A DNA stretch of 64,000 nt, from positions 496,001 through 560,000 of the forward strand of contig JAIQGG010000002.1 in the NCBI GenBank assembly GCA_020072785.1, given 5' to 3'. Each line of letters starts with the position of its first letter. The first letter of the stretch is position 1. Source of the DNA: Terriglobia bacterium. Lineage in GTDB: Bacteria; Acidobacteriota; Terriglobia; Acidiferrales; UBA7541. The notes beneath the pieces are model-generated. The model searched no databases and had not been told where the DNA came from. It saw nothing but the letters and a program-made list of their open reading frames with translations. Both the position numbers and the translations under genes were made by a program. Below are positions 1 through 8,463 of this stretch, piece after piece.

Positions 1-2
1 GG

Positions 3-347
3 GACATCCAGCAGCTCGTCACGCCGTTCGATGCCCAGGCCCTGGTGCATCCCTGGCGGCATCGCGATCCGCGCGTGGACGCGCTGTGCGATGAGTTGCA
101 GCAGATCGTCGCCGCGAGCGAGAAGCTGAAGCGGCCGCGCCACGCCATTTTCGAACGCGTCCTGCGCGCGGCGGAAGCTGCGGCGGGCGTGCGGGCAGCG
201 GAGGCGGCCCAGCCGGTGCTTGTGGCCCGCGCCGCCATCCCCTATCTCAACGAGCCCTGGTACTGTTGAGCCGAGCCGTCGCGGGACCAGTTGGTCCCCA
301 TCGCGCAAGCCAGGGAAGCGTTGAGTAAGGCCGAGTCGTTCGTCTAG
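3..347 (+). CDS. CUAEP-tail radical SAM selenoprotein, C-terminal part (5' end outside window)
   Basis: The reading frame is open from the left edge to a TGA at 267-269 and then to TAG at 345-347. The residues before the TGA read PYLNEPWYC and those after it read AEP. Reading TGA as selenocysteine (U) gives EPWYCUAEP, the signature tail of the family known as CUAEP/CCAEP-tail radical SAM (seleno)proteins; relatives carry Cys at the U position. A hairpin with a GU-containing loop lies directly downstream, as bacterial SECIS elements require. Only the tail domain is present here; the radical SAM core would lie upstream. Reading through adds 26 residues and leaves 10 nt to the next gene, as expected in an operon. 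The reaction catalysed by this family is not known to me. The alternative, that the protein ends at Cys before the TGA, would leave the conserved AEP untranslated. Confidence 0.8.
281..304 (+). promoter_or_regulatory. candidate bacterial SECIS hairpin
   Basis: GGGACC (283-288) and GGTCCC (293-298) form a perfect 6-bp stem closed by the tetraloop AGTT. Two further pairs (G281-C304, C282-G303) are possible across a small 3' bulge. The loop begins 19 nt after the TGA at 267-269 and contains GU. Known bacterial SECIS elements present a G and U in the apical loop 16-37 nt after the UGA for SelB binding. Fold and position agree; function is inferred. Confidence 0.65.
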
Positions 348-357
348 AAGGTCACCG

Positions 358-1689
358 ATGCATCAGGACGCAAACAACAAGAAGCGGTTGTTGCTCTTCA
401 CCAGCAAGCTGGGCTACCAGACGCGCAGCTTCGCCGAAGCCGCGCAAAAGCTCGGAGCGGAACTGGTCTTCGTGACCGACCGTTGCGGCCGGCTGGATGA
501 TCCCTGGGGCGACCACGCTATTCCCGTGCATTTCGAAAAGCCGGAAGCCGCCGCGGCAGCCGTACTGCAAGCGCAGCGCGGGCAGGCGCTGAACGGGGTG
601 CTGGCGCTGGGCGACCGCCCCGCGCTGGCCGCGGCGTATGCCGCGCGGGGCCTCGGCGTGCTGCACAACCACCCCGCGTCGGTGGAAGCCTGCCGCAGCA
701 AGCAGCGCATGCGCGAAGTTTTTCGCGAGGCGGGGATGCGCGTGCCGTGGTTCCGCGCGCTGCCGCTCACGCCGGCGCCGGAGCCCGCGCTGGCGGGTAT
801 TACGTTTCCCTGCGTGCTCAAGCCGCTCTCGCTTTCCGCCAGCACCGGCGTGATCCGCGCCAATTCGCGCGAGGAGTTTCTCACCGCGGCGGAACGCATC
901 CGCCGCCTGCTGGAATCGCCGGAGGTGCAGGCCACCCACGAGCCGCATCTCGACCGCATACTCGTGGAAGGCTACATCCCGGGCAGGGAAGTTTCCGTCG
1001 AGGGCCTGCTGACGGAGGGCGCGTTGCGCGTCCTGGCCATTTTCGACAAGCCGGAGCCGCTGGAAGGCCCCTTCTTCGAAGAGACGATCTACGTGACGCC
1101 GTCGCGCCTGAGCGCGGACGAGCAGCGCACCATCGCGCGCACCGCGCAGGAAGCCGTGCGCGCCCTGGGGCTGCTGCACGGGCCGGTGCACGTGGAGTTG
1201 CGCGTGAATGAAGATGGGGTATGGCCGCTGGAAGTGGCGCCGCGGCCGATCGGCGGCCTGTGCTCGCGCGCTCTGCGCTTTCAGGCGGACGCCGCGGCCG
1301 AACCCATTTTCCTGGAGGAACTGCTGCTGCGCCATGCCCTGGGCTTGCCGGGAAGTGACTGGCCGCGCGAGCGCGCAGCCTCCGGGGTGATGATGATTCC
1401 GGTGCCAAAGAGCGGCGTGCTGGGGAAGGTGGAGGGAGAAGAGGCGGCGCGGGCCACCCCGGGAATTACCGAGCTGCAGATCACCGCGCGGCTGTACGAC
1501 TACATCGCCGCATGGCCCGAAGGGTCGAGCTATCTGGGATTTCTCTTCGCGCGAGGCGGCAGCGCGGCCGATGCGGAAGCCGCATTGCGCCAGGCGCATG
1601 CGCGATTGCACTTCACGCTGGCGCCGCGCCTGCCGGTGGAGCACCCGGCCGCACGGTCAACAGCGACCGGGGCCGGGCAGCAGGATTAG
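358..1689 (+). CDS. ATP-grasp domain carboxylate-amine/thiol ligase
   Basis: The 443-residue protein has an ATP-grasp fold, which joins a carboxylate to an amine or thiol through an acyl-phosphate. An N-terminal Rossmann-like segment (to about residue 120) precedes the ATP-binding part, where FPCVLKPLSLSASTGVI carries the nucleotide-contacting Lys. EGYIPGREVSVEGLL and the Mg-binding LEVAPRPIGG follow, as in dapdiamide- and L-amino-acid-ligase-like enzymes. The start has AGAAGG 6 nt upstream and lies 10 nt after the selenoprotein stop, so the two are probably co-transcribed; a shared peptide or cofactor pathway is possible but unproven. The 3' end overlaps the convergent YggX-like gene by 4 nt. 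The substrate is unknown. Confidence 0.8.
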   Translation: MHQDANNKKRLLLFTSKLGYQTRSFAEAAQKLGAELVFVTDRCGRLDDPWGDHAIPVHFEKPEAAAAAVLQAQRGQALNGVLALGDRPALAAAYAARGLGVLHNHPASVEACRSKQRMREVFREAGMRVPWFRALPLTPAPEPALAGITFPCVLKPLSLSASTGVIRANSREEFLTAAERIRRLLESPEVQATHEPHLDRILVEGYIPGREVSVEGLLTEGALRVLAIFDKPEPLEGPFFEETIYVTPSRLSADEQRTIARTAQEAVRALGLLHGPVHVELRVNEDGVWPLEVAPRPIGGLCSRALRFQADAAAEPIFLEELLLRHALGLPGSDWPRERAASGVMMIPVPKSGVLGKVEGEEAARATPGITELQITARLYDYIAAWPEGSSYLGFLFARGGSAADAEAALRQAHARLHFTLAPRLPVEHPAARSTATGAGQQD

Positions 1690-2018
1690 CCCTTGGCCTT
1701 GGGGGCCACGTAGCCTTCCGGCAGTTTGGCGCCTTCCCCGAAGAAAAACTGCTCCATCTGTTCTTCCATGATCTTCTGGGAGTTGGGGTCCAGGGGATTC
1801 AGCCGGTACTCGTTCATCAGCATCTTGGAATATTCTACCCACATCTTCCACGCGTCTTTCGAAACGTTCTCGTAGATGCGCTGGCCCAGTTCGCCCTTCC
1901 AGGGAACGCGATCCAGCCCCGGCAATTCTTTGCCGATCTTCACGCACTTCACCATGCGCGTGCCCGGCTTGACCGGCTCCGGCGCGGGGGGCTGCGAACC
2001 GCAACAATCGTTGGCCAT
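1686..2018 (-). CDS. yggX: Fe(2+)-trafficking / oxidative damage protection protein, YggX-like
   Basis: This 110-residue protein contains VKCVKIGKELPGLDRVPWKG near its N-terminus and GQRIYENVSKDAWKMW in the middle, the conserved blocks of the YggX family. YggX proteins are cytosolic; they are linked to iron handling and to protection of Fe-S enzymes from oxidation. A 22-residue extension with a CC pair and a PPAPEPVKP stretch precedes the core, so the protein is a little longer than the usual 90 residues. The start has a strong AGGAGG ribosome site. The reading frame continues far upstream, but those residues do not resemble the family and the ribosome site fixes this start. Confidence 0.88.
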   Translation of the reverse strand: MANDCCGSQPPAPEPVKPGTRMVKCVKIGKELPGLDRVPWKGELGQRIYENVSKDAWKMWVEYSKMLMNEYRLNPLDPNSQKIMEEQMEQFFFGEGAKLPEGYVAPKAKG

Positions 2019-2159
2019 GCTCTCCTCCTGGGGACCCAAACTCTGAACATACTGCAACTGGGCCAAAATTCCTAGCCCGCGCGCGGGCGGACTTGCGCCG
2101 GGAGCCCGATTTTGAGACAAAAGAACGGGTATTTCCCCGCGGGGCCCCAGGAGGCTGTG

Positions 2160-3899
2160 GTGGCACTTCCCACGCAGACGATCATTCCTGGAGTTCTGGA
2201 ATCCGTTTTTCGCCGCGAATTCGAAGCGCTTCTCGCGGAAAACGTTCTCGCCCGGCTCTGGGCGAGAGATTCCACGCTCTGGCCGCCTCCTTCTGAAAAA
2301 AGCGCAACGACCGAGGAAGGGCTGAGCTGGCTGGACCTGCCGGTGCGCATGGGGACGAAGCTGCGGGAATTGGCGGAGTTTTCCGCGGAAATCGAGAAGG
2401 ACGGTATCCACGACATCGTCAATCTCGGATTTGGCATTTCCCATATTGCCCCGGAAGTGGTTACGCTGGTTTTTCCAGCGCCAGCCGGACGCAGGTTCTT
2501 CGCGCTGGACAGCACCGATCCCGCTTCCGTTCGTGACGTAGCCGAGACCATCGATCTTCGGAAGACCCTGTTCCTCGTGGCCGGAAAATCGGGGAAGTCC
2601 CCCGACGCCCATATTCATTTTCTCTACTTTTTGGACCGCCTCAAGTCGGCTGGAGTGAAACGCCCGGGCAATCACTTCGCGGCCGTTGCGGAAGAACACT
2701 CATATCTGGATCAAATTGCCACGCAGTATGGGTTTCGAAAAAAGTTTCTGGACCCACCAGGGCTGGGAGTGCGTTATTCCGTCTTTTCCTATTTTGGGCT
2801 CGTGCGGGCGGCGCTGTGGGGACTGGACCTGCCGGCTTATCTTGCCGCGGGGGCCGCCATGCATCAGGCATGCGGTCCGGATTCCCCCCCGGATCAGAAT
2901 CCGGCACTGGCTCTCGGTGCGCTGCTTGCCGCGGGAGTCATGGCCGGGCGCGACAAGCTGTTGCTTTTTGCGAGTCCGCGAATCGCCTGGCTCAGCCAGA
3001 GAATCGAACAGCTCATTGCGGCCGGCACAGGGAAGCAGGGAAGCGGAATCGTGCCTGTAGTGGGGGATTGCGAAATCGATGGGGATTCCATCGCTACGCG
3101 GGGCATCACGGCGCTTCTGCGCTTGCAAGAAGAAGGCTCTCCGGAACTCGAACGCCGCATGGCCAGCGCACGGGAATCCAGGCAGCCCTTCGTGGAGATT
3201 CTCCTCAACTCGCCTCTGGAAGTGGGAGCTGAATTTTACAAGTGGGAGGTAGCCACGGCGCTTGCGGCTTACCTGCTGGGCGTGGCGCCATTCGAAATCC
3301 CCGCTGTGCGGGAGAGTGAAGCGCGGACCACCGAGATGCTGGAGCGCGTGCAGACGAACCGCGGACTTCCGGCGGCGACGCCGCGCGTTTGTGAGAGCAG
3401 CCTTGAGCTTTACGCGGAAGGTGTGGCGCGCCAGCAGATTTCGACGCTCAGCCTGGTCGATGCCCTGCAGACCTTTTTCAAATTGCGCCAGCCGGGCTCC
3501 TACCTGGCGATCCTCAGCTTCCTCCCGAACGGTGCCCAGGTCGCCGAAAGCCTATGGGCTCTGCGCGGGCAGCTCTCCCGAACGCTGGACATTCCTGTCC
3601 TGCTTAGTTTCGGTCCGCGCTACCTTTATTCCCTCGGACAGATGTATAAAGACGGTCCGCCCAGCGGCCTGTTTCTGATGCTGACAGCGGCCCACGACCA
3701 GGATGTGCCCATTCCCGGGGCCGGCTATACCTTCGGGCAGTTGCAAATGGCCCAGGCGCTGGGCGATCTGGACTCGCTGGTGCGGCTGCAGCGGCCTGTC
3801 ATCCGGCTGCATCTAACGCAGGGAGCCGAACAAGGGCTTGCGCAAGTGGAGAAAGTTGTGAACCGCGCCCTGACGCAGGCCCGGCGCGCCCAGGGATAG
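2160..3899 (+). CDS. phosphoglucose isomerase-like protein (PGI half of transaldolase/PGI fusions)
   Basis: The sequence matches the isomerase half of bifunctional transaldolase/glucose-6-phosphate isomerase proteins: GFGISHIAPEVV, FFALDSTDPASV, FLVAGKSGKSPDAHIHFLYF, PGNHFAAVAEEHSYLDQIA and a region after PGLGVRYSVFSYFGLVRAA. These enzymes interconvert glucose-6-P and fructose-6-P. No transaldolase domain precedes it. A C-terminal part (about residues 400-579) follows the SIS-like core. I chose the GTG at 2160 because AGGAGG ends 5 nt before it; an in-frame TTG at 2112 would add 16 residues. It is divergent from yggX, and a HAD phosphatase and glucokinase follow on the same strand, which supports a hexose-phosphate role. 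Confidence 0.72.
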   Translation: MALPTQTIIPGVLESVFRREFEALLAENVLARLWARDSTLWPPPSEKSATTEEGLSWLDLPVRMGTKLRELAEFSAEIEKDGIHDIVNLGFGISHIAPEVVTLVFPAPAGRRFFALDSTDPASVRDVAETIDLRKTLFLVAGKSGKSPDAHIHFLYFLDRLKSAGVKRPGNHFAAVAEEHSYLDQIATQYGFRKKFLDPPGLGVRYSVFSYFGLVRAALWGLDLPAYLAAGAAMHQACGPDSPPDQNPALALGALLAAGVMAGRDKLLLFASPRIAWLSQRIEQLIAAGTGKQGSGIVPVVGDCEIDGDSIATRGITALLRLQEEGSPELERRMASARESRQPFVEILLNSPLEVGAEFYKWEVATALAAYLLGVAPFEIPAVRESEARTTEMLERVQTNRGLPAATPRVCESSLELYAEGVARQQISTLSLVDALQTFFKLRQPGSYLAILSFLPNGAQVAESLWALRGQLSRTLDIPVLLSFGPRYLYSLGQMYKDGPPSGLFLMLTAAHDQDVPIPGAGYTFGQLQMAQALGDLDSLVRLQRPVIRLHLTQGAEQGLAQVEKVVNRALTQARRAQG

Positions 3900-3996
3900 T
3901 CCGCGCGACCCGCTGAAATCAGCGCAGGAAAACGGGAACGCCTGGCCGGTTTTTCGTTTCCCGGAAGGGGCGCCCGCCGGCAAAAGGAAATGGACC

Positions 3997-4620
3997 ATCT
4001 CGACTGAGATTACAACACTGTTCTGGGACATCGGTGGAGTTATCCTCACCAATGGGTGGGATGCTGTTTCGCGCCGGGAGGCAGCGGAGGTATTCCACTT
4101 GGACGGGGAGGACTTTCAGGAGCGCCACGAGCGGAGTTTCCCCGCCTTCGATAGCGGAGGGACAACTCTAAACGAATATCTCGATCAAACCCTGTTCTAT
4201 CGTCCGCGTCCCTTCACTCGGGAAGAATTCACGGCCTTCATGTTTGCCCAGTCGAAGGAGTATCCCGAGAGCCGCGCAATCCTGGCCGCATTAGCGGCCA
4301 CGGGGAACTATTTCATCGGTGCGATCAATAACGAGCCTCTGGAGCTGAACCAGTACCGCATCGAGACTTTTCAACTCCGGAAGGATTTCGTTGTATTCTT
4401 CAGCTCGTGTTTCATCGGCGTGCGCAAGCCCGATCCGGCCATTTTCCGGGTGGCGCTCCAGGCAAGCCAGCGCTCGCCCGAGGAATGCGTATTCATCGAT
4501 GATCGTCCTCTCAACCTGGAAAGCCCGCGCCGCATGGGACTGAACGTGATTCACTATCAAAACCCCGGGCAGTTACGGACGGAATTGGCCGGGCTGGGCG
4601 TCGAGGTTCCGCACCGCTAA
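3997..4620 (+). CDS. HAD-superfamily (YihX-like) sugar phosphatase, non-canonical start
   Basis: HAD motifs are present in order: FWDIGGVI with the nucleophilic Asp, KPDPAIF with the stabilising Lys, and FIDDRPLNL with the Mg-binding acidic pair. The usual second Asp of motif I (DxD) is Gly, as in the DLGN variant of YihX-type glucose-1-phosphate phosphatases, so activity is not excluded. Homologues begin only a few residues before the FWDIGG motif, yet there is no ATG, GTG or TTG in frame between the previous gene and that motif. The best placed codon is ATC at 3997, 8 nt after AAAGGA; ATT at 4009 is an alternative. If translation began at the later GTG-rich part (about 4099), motif I would be lost. 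It lies between PGI-like and glucokinase genes. Confidence 0.68.
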   Translation: MSTEITTLFWDIGGVILTNGWDAVSRREAAEVFHLDGEDFQERHERSFPAFDSGGTTLNEYLDQTLFYRPRPFTREEFTAFMFAQSKEYPESRAILAALAATGNYFIGAINNEPLELNQYRIETFQLRKDFVVFFSSCFIGVRKPDPAIFRVALQASQRSPEECVFIDDRPLNLESPRRMGLNVIHYQNPGQLRTELAGLGVEVPHR

Positions 4621-4666
4621 GCGCGGCAGCGCGCGGCATGCCCTGCTGCTGGAAAAGGGAGGGATC

Positions 4667-5653
4667 GTGATTCTGGCGGGCGATGTTGGCGGTACAAAGT
4701 GTAATCTCGCGCTGTTTGCGGAGAAGAACGACAAACTCACCCCCGTCTTGCAGAGGCGGTTTCCGAGCAAGGATTACGCGCAATTCGACAAGCTGGTTGC
4801 GGATTTTTCCAAGCAGGCGGCGGCGCACTGCGCCGGCGAACCCATCGTCGCGGCGGGTTTCGGGGTGGCCGGCCCGGTAGTGCACAACTGCGTTCATGCC
4901 ACCAATCTGCCGTGGGTGGTGGACGGCTCCGCATTGCAGAAAACCTTCGGCTTCGAGCATGTCGTACTCCTGAACGACCTCGGCGCGACCGCGCACAGCC
5001 TCGCGCATCTTTCGCCGGAGGACTTCTGTATCCTCAACGCCGGGACCCCGGAGCCTGGAGGCACCAAGGCCCTGCTTGCGGCGGGCACCGGTCTCGGGCA
5101 GGCCATCCTTTTCTGGGATGGCGCGCGCTACCGCGTCGCCCCCAGCGAGGGAGGCCACAGCGACTTTGCGCCGCGCACCGACCAGCAGATCGAACTGCTC
5201 CGCTTCATGCGCCAGCGCTTTTCCCACGTTACCTGGGAGCTGATTCTTTCCGGGCGCGGCTTCAAGACAATTCACGAGTTTCTGAATTCGGGGGTGCGGC
5301 ATCCATCCTTCGACGATCCAGCCGCCGACCCGGCGCCGGGCATCACCCGAAGGGGCCTCGAGAAGTCCTGTCCCGTTTGTGTCGCCACCGTGGATCTTTG
5401 GACCGCCATCTATGGCTGCGAAGCGGGCAATCTGGCGCTGAAGGTGCTCGCGCTCGGCGGCGTGTATGTGGCCGGCGGCATTGCCGCGAAGATCATCGAA
5501 AAAATCAAGGATGGGACGTTTTTGAAGAATTTCTGCGACCGGGAAGAGAAGTTTGACGAGATGATGCGAGATATTCCCGTTTCGGTCGTTCTCAATGAGG
5601 ATGCGCCGCTGCTCGGCGCGGCCTACCAGGCCCTGGCGGCCGCCCGGAAGTAG
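4667..5653 (+). CDS. glk: glucokinase
   Basis: A 328-residue ROK/Glk-type kinase that phosphorylates glucose to glucose-6-P in the cytosol. The phosphate-1 loop GDVGGTKCNLALF is at the N-terminus, LNDLGATAHSL carries the catalytic Asp, and AAGTGLGQAILFW and EGGHSDFAPR follow in the order and spacing of the E. coli Glk family. The C-terminal GGVYVAGGIAAKII is the adenosine motif. The GTG start has AGGGAGG just upstream. It forms a glucose-6-P module with the PGI-like gene and HAD phosphatase upstream, and would feed the gnd-zwf-pgl cluster further along the window. Confidence 0.92.
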   Translation: MILAGDVGGTKCNLALFAEKNDKLTPVLQRRFPSKDYAQFDKLVADFSKQAAAHCAGEPIVAAGFGVAGPVVHNCVHATNLPWVVDGSALQKTFGFEHVVLLNDLGATAHSLAHLSPEDFCILNAGTPEPGGTKALLAAGTGLGQAILFWDGARYRVAPSEGGHSDFAPRTDQQIELLRFMRQRFSHVTWELILSGRGFKTIHEFLNSGVRHPSFDDPAADPAPGITRRGLEKSCPVCVATVDLWTAIYGCEAGNLALKVLALGGVYVAGGIAAKIIEKIKDGTFLKNFCDREEKFDEMMRDIPVSVVLNEDAPLLGAAYQALAAARK

Positions 5654-5739
5654 CCGCGCAGGGGAAGGGAAGTGGCGGCCCGGAAAACCGGAGCGCCGCA
5701 AGCCTTTCCGTTTTCCCGAGTGCTTGCTAGGCTGTCCGC

Positions 5740-6288
5740 GTGAGCTTCCTGCGCCAAAAATTGGGGGAGTGGAAACCGGTCTCGCGCATCGCGGGCATCG
5801 CCTGGCTCTGCGTTTATGGCTTGTTTTTTCTTTATGCCGCCAACGACCGCAGCGGCTTCCTGTTTCTGGATTACGTGAACCTGCTGATCCACGAAGCTGG
5901 GCATATGTTTTTCGGCTGGGCCGGCTACACCGTCATGATTCTGGGCGGAACGCTCGGGGAACTGCTCGTGCCACTGCTCTGCGCCGCCTATTTTGCCTGG
6001 CAGCGCGAGACGACCGGCGCGGCCTTCTGCAGTTTCTGGTTCTTTGAGAATTTCCCCTACATCGGCACCTACATGGCGGACGCGCGCGCGGAGGCCCTGC
6101 CGCTGGTCGGCTCGGGTGAGCACGACTGGAACATCCTGTTCAGCCAGTGGGGACTCCTGCCGCAGGACCGCGCCATCGGCAGCTTCACCTCCGCCGTGGG
6201 CTGGGCGGGCATGCTGGGCACGGCGGCCTGGCTGGGGTGGCGCTTGTGGCAAAGCCCGCGTGGGGAACAGGGCGGGCCGGAGTTGTAA
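5740..6288 (+). CDS. membrane protein with HEAGH metalloprotease-like motif
   Basis: This 182-residue protein has about four hydrophobic segments: IAGIAWLCVYGLFFLYAA near residue 25, a GGTLGELLVPLLCAAYF segment near 80, one around FWFFENFPYI near 105, and VGWAGMLGTAAWLGW near the end. IHEAGH at about residue 51 matches the HExxH zinc signature of membrane metalloproteases (site-2 protease, M50-like), and HDWN later supplies a possible third ligand. The protein is shorter than typical M50 enzymes and lacks an obvious PDZ or NPDG motif, so protease function is only suggested. The start is GTG. It follows glucokinase by 86 nt. Confidence 0.6.
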   Translation: MSFLRQKLGEWKPVSRIAGIAWLCVYGLFFLYAANDRSGFLFLDYVNLLIHEAGHMFFGWAGYTVMILGGTLGELLVPLLCAAYFAWQRETTGAAFCSFWFFENFPYIGTYMADARAEALPLVGSGEHDWNILFSQWGLLPQDRAIGSFTSAVGWAGMLGTAAWLGWRLWQSPRGEQGGPEL

Positions 6289-6399
6289 CCCTCCGCGGGC
6301 GTATTCAAACCTTACATATCTTTGATAAACTAAGGTGATTTTACTCTTTTGCGGTTCGCCGCTATCGCACGTTTACCGGTGCGCGTCCGGGAGTCATTC

Positions 6400-7893
6400 A
6401 TGAGCAGTGCCGTTACCACGCAAGTGAAAGAACTGCAGAATTACATCGGCGGGAGCTGGCAGCGCTCCAGCGCCGCCGAATATTCCAGTGTCACCAATCC
6501 GGCTACCGCCGAGATCCTCGCGCGCACCCCGCTTTCCACCGCCACCGACGTGGACGCCGCGGTGGAGGCAGCCGCCGCGGCCTTTCCGGCCTGGCGCCGC
6601 ACGCCCCCCGGCGAACGCATCCAGTACCTTTTCAAGCTGAAAAACCTGCTCGAAGAGCACATCGACGAGCTGGCCAGGCTCATCACGCTGGAAAACGGCA
6701 AGACCTTCGCCGAAGGCAAGGCTGAGCTGCGCCGGGGCATCGAAAACGTGGAAGTAGCCTGCGGCATTCCCATGATGATGCAGGGTTACAACCTGGAAGA
6801 CGTCACTCCCGGCGTGGACGAGACGCTCATCCGCCAGCCGCTCGGTGTCGTCGCGGCTATTACTCCTTTCAATTTTCCGGCGATGATTCCGTTCTGGTTT
6901 CTGCCCTATGCCATTGCCTGCGGCAATACTTTCGTGCTGAAAACTTCGGAGCGCGTGCCGCTCACGATGATCCGCGCCTACGAGCTCCTGGAAGAGACCG
7001 GCCTGCCCAAGGGGGTGGCCAATCTGGTGAATGGCGGGCGGAGCGTCGTGGACGCGCTGTGCGATCACCCGCAGGTGCGCGCCATCAGCTTCGTGGGCTC
7101 CACGCCGGTGGCCAAGCACGTCTACCTGCGCGCCGCGGCCAGCGGCAAGCGCATGCAGTGCCAGGGCGGAGCCAAGAACCATGTCATCGTCCTGCCCGAC
7201 GCGGACATGGACCTGGCCAGGCAGATCATCAGTGACAGCGCCTTCGGCTGCGCGGGGCAGCGCTGCCTGGCCGTTTCCGTGGCCGTCACCATCGGTGAAG
7301 CGCAGAAGACGTTCCGCGACGCCATCGCGGATGCCGCCGCGGCCATCCGCATCGGCAGCGGCCTTGACGCCGGCGTGCAGATGGGGCCGGTCATTTCCAA
7401 AGAGAGCAAACAGCGCATCGAGTCGCTCATCGGCACGGGCGTGCAGGAAGGCGCCAAGCCGCTGGTGGACGGACGCAACGCCAAAGTCGCCGGCCACGAG
7501 GAAGGACATTTTCTGAAGCCCACGGTTCTCGACGGCCTTTCCGCGACCAGCAGCCTCGCGCACACGGAGATTTTCGGTCCGGTGCTGAGCTTGATCCATG
7601 CCAACTCCATGGACGAAGCGTTCGAATTCCTCCGCCGCAGCCCGTATGGCAACCAGGCGTCCCTGTTTACCGGCAGCGGCGCCGCCGCGCGGCGTTTCCG
7701 CTACGAAGCGCCCGCCGGAAACATCGGCATCAACATCGGCGTGGCCGCGCCCATGGCCTACTTCCCGTTCAGCGGCTGGAAGGAAAGCTTCTTCGGGATT
7801 CTGCACGGGCAGGGGCGCGACGCGGTGGAGTTCTACACCGAGTCCAAGGTCGTGATCGAGCGCTGGTCGCGACAAGAGACGCGCAAGTTCTAG
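6400..7893 (+). CDS. mmsA: methylmalonate-semialdehyde dehydrogenase (CoA-acylating)
   Basis: A 497-residue aldehyde dehydrogenase of the MMSDH subgroup, which oxidises methylmalonate or malonate semialdehyde to propionyl- or acetyl-CoA with NAD and CoA, in valine and inositol breakdown. It begins with NYIGGSWQ, has the cofactor segment [20 protein letters not shown], and the catalytic Cys in [15 protein letters not shown], the form typical of this subgroup. The C-terminal [16 protein letters not shown] is also characteristic. I start at ATG 6400, 6 nt after GGGAG, rather than at the upstream in-frame codon at 6349. The next open segment is a dioxygenase remnant. Confidence 0.92.
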   Translation: MSSAVTTQVKELQNYIGGSWQRSSAAEYSSVTNPATAEILARTPLSTATDVDAAVEAAAAAFPAWRRTPPGERIQYLFKLKNLLEEHIDELARLITLENGKTFAEGKAELRRGIENVEVACGIPMMMQGYNLEDVTPGVDETLIRQPLGVVAAITPFNFPAMIPFWFLPYAIACGNTFVLKTSERVPLTMIRAYELLEETGLPKGVANLVNGGRSVVDALCDHPQVRAISFVGSTPVAKHVYLRAAASGKRMQCQGGAKNHVIVLPDADMDLARQIISDSAFGCAGQRCLAVSVAVTIGEAQKTFRDAIADAAAAIRIGSGLDAGVQMGPVISKESKQRIESLIGTGVQEGAKPLVDGRNAKVAGHEEGHFLKPTVLDGLSATSSLAHTEIFGPVLSLIHANSMDEAFEFLRRSPYGNQASLFTGSGAAARRFRYEAPAGNIGINIGVAAPMAYFPFSGWKESFFGILHGQGRDAVEFYTESKVVIERWSRQETRKF

Positions 7894-7915
7894 CCAGCCG
7901 CCCAATGAGTGACGA

Positions 7916-8148
7916 TTGTCTCTCTTTGAATGGTTTTCCACGGCGCGGATTCGGAGCCGGCGCGCGAACGCATTCGCCGCGCCGTGGCCTTCCGCGACGA
8001 AGTCCAGCAGGAGGATATTTTCCTCTGCGAATCCGTGCAGCGCGGGTTGCGCTCGGCGACGTATGACCGCGGGCGCTACTCCGTCAAGCGCGAGAACGGC
8101 ATGCACCACTTCCACTCGCTGCTGAGCGAGTTCCTCGGACCGCGCTGA
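7916..8148 (+). pseudogene. C-terminal remnant of an aromatic ring-hydroxylating dioxygenase alpha subunit
   Basis: The translation QQEDIFLCESVQRGLRS then YDRGRYSVKRENGMHHFH is the C-terminal end of Rieske non-haem iron dioxygenase large subunits. Neither the Rieske domain nor the catalytic iron ligands are present in the DNA upstream, which is the mmsA gene. At 7931-7940 the frame also shifts: LFEWF is in one frame and FHGADSEPARERIRR in the next, consistent with loss of one base in the T run. This is therefore a truncated and frameshifted gene end, left by an old deletion next to mmsA. Confidence 0.7.
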
Positions 8149-8463
8149 ACCCGTGCCTTTTGCGGAAAAGCACTGCGACTGGGTGAAAGTTCTCAGCCGG
8201 AACGGGCCAAATCACCCACCCACGGCGTGAGGCCCTGCGCCGGCATTGTCTATCTACCGCAGGTTCAATCCTTTTCCGTACTGCCCGGTTCGGTACGCGG
8301 CATGCTCGAAATATTATGGGGAGTTATGGAATGATGGAGCAGCTGGTACGTACACCCGCGGCTTCTGCTTCCCATACGAACTCAGGAAAAGCCGACTCGC
8401 AGCACGAGTTGTCCTGCCTGCCTCTTTCTTTCCCAGATACTCCCCGAAGCGAGGGAGGTTGCC
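8149..8463. other. intergenic region before hsp20
   Basis: About 315 nt with no supportable gene. It must hold the hsp20 promoter. I see no CIRCE-type inverted repeat and no clear -35/-10 pair that I would defend. Confidence 0.4.

Noticed and set aside
7916-8148. an intact small gene
   Set aside because: It matches only the end of a much larger dioxygenase subunit and needs a frameshift, so it is a remnant.
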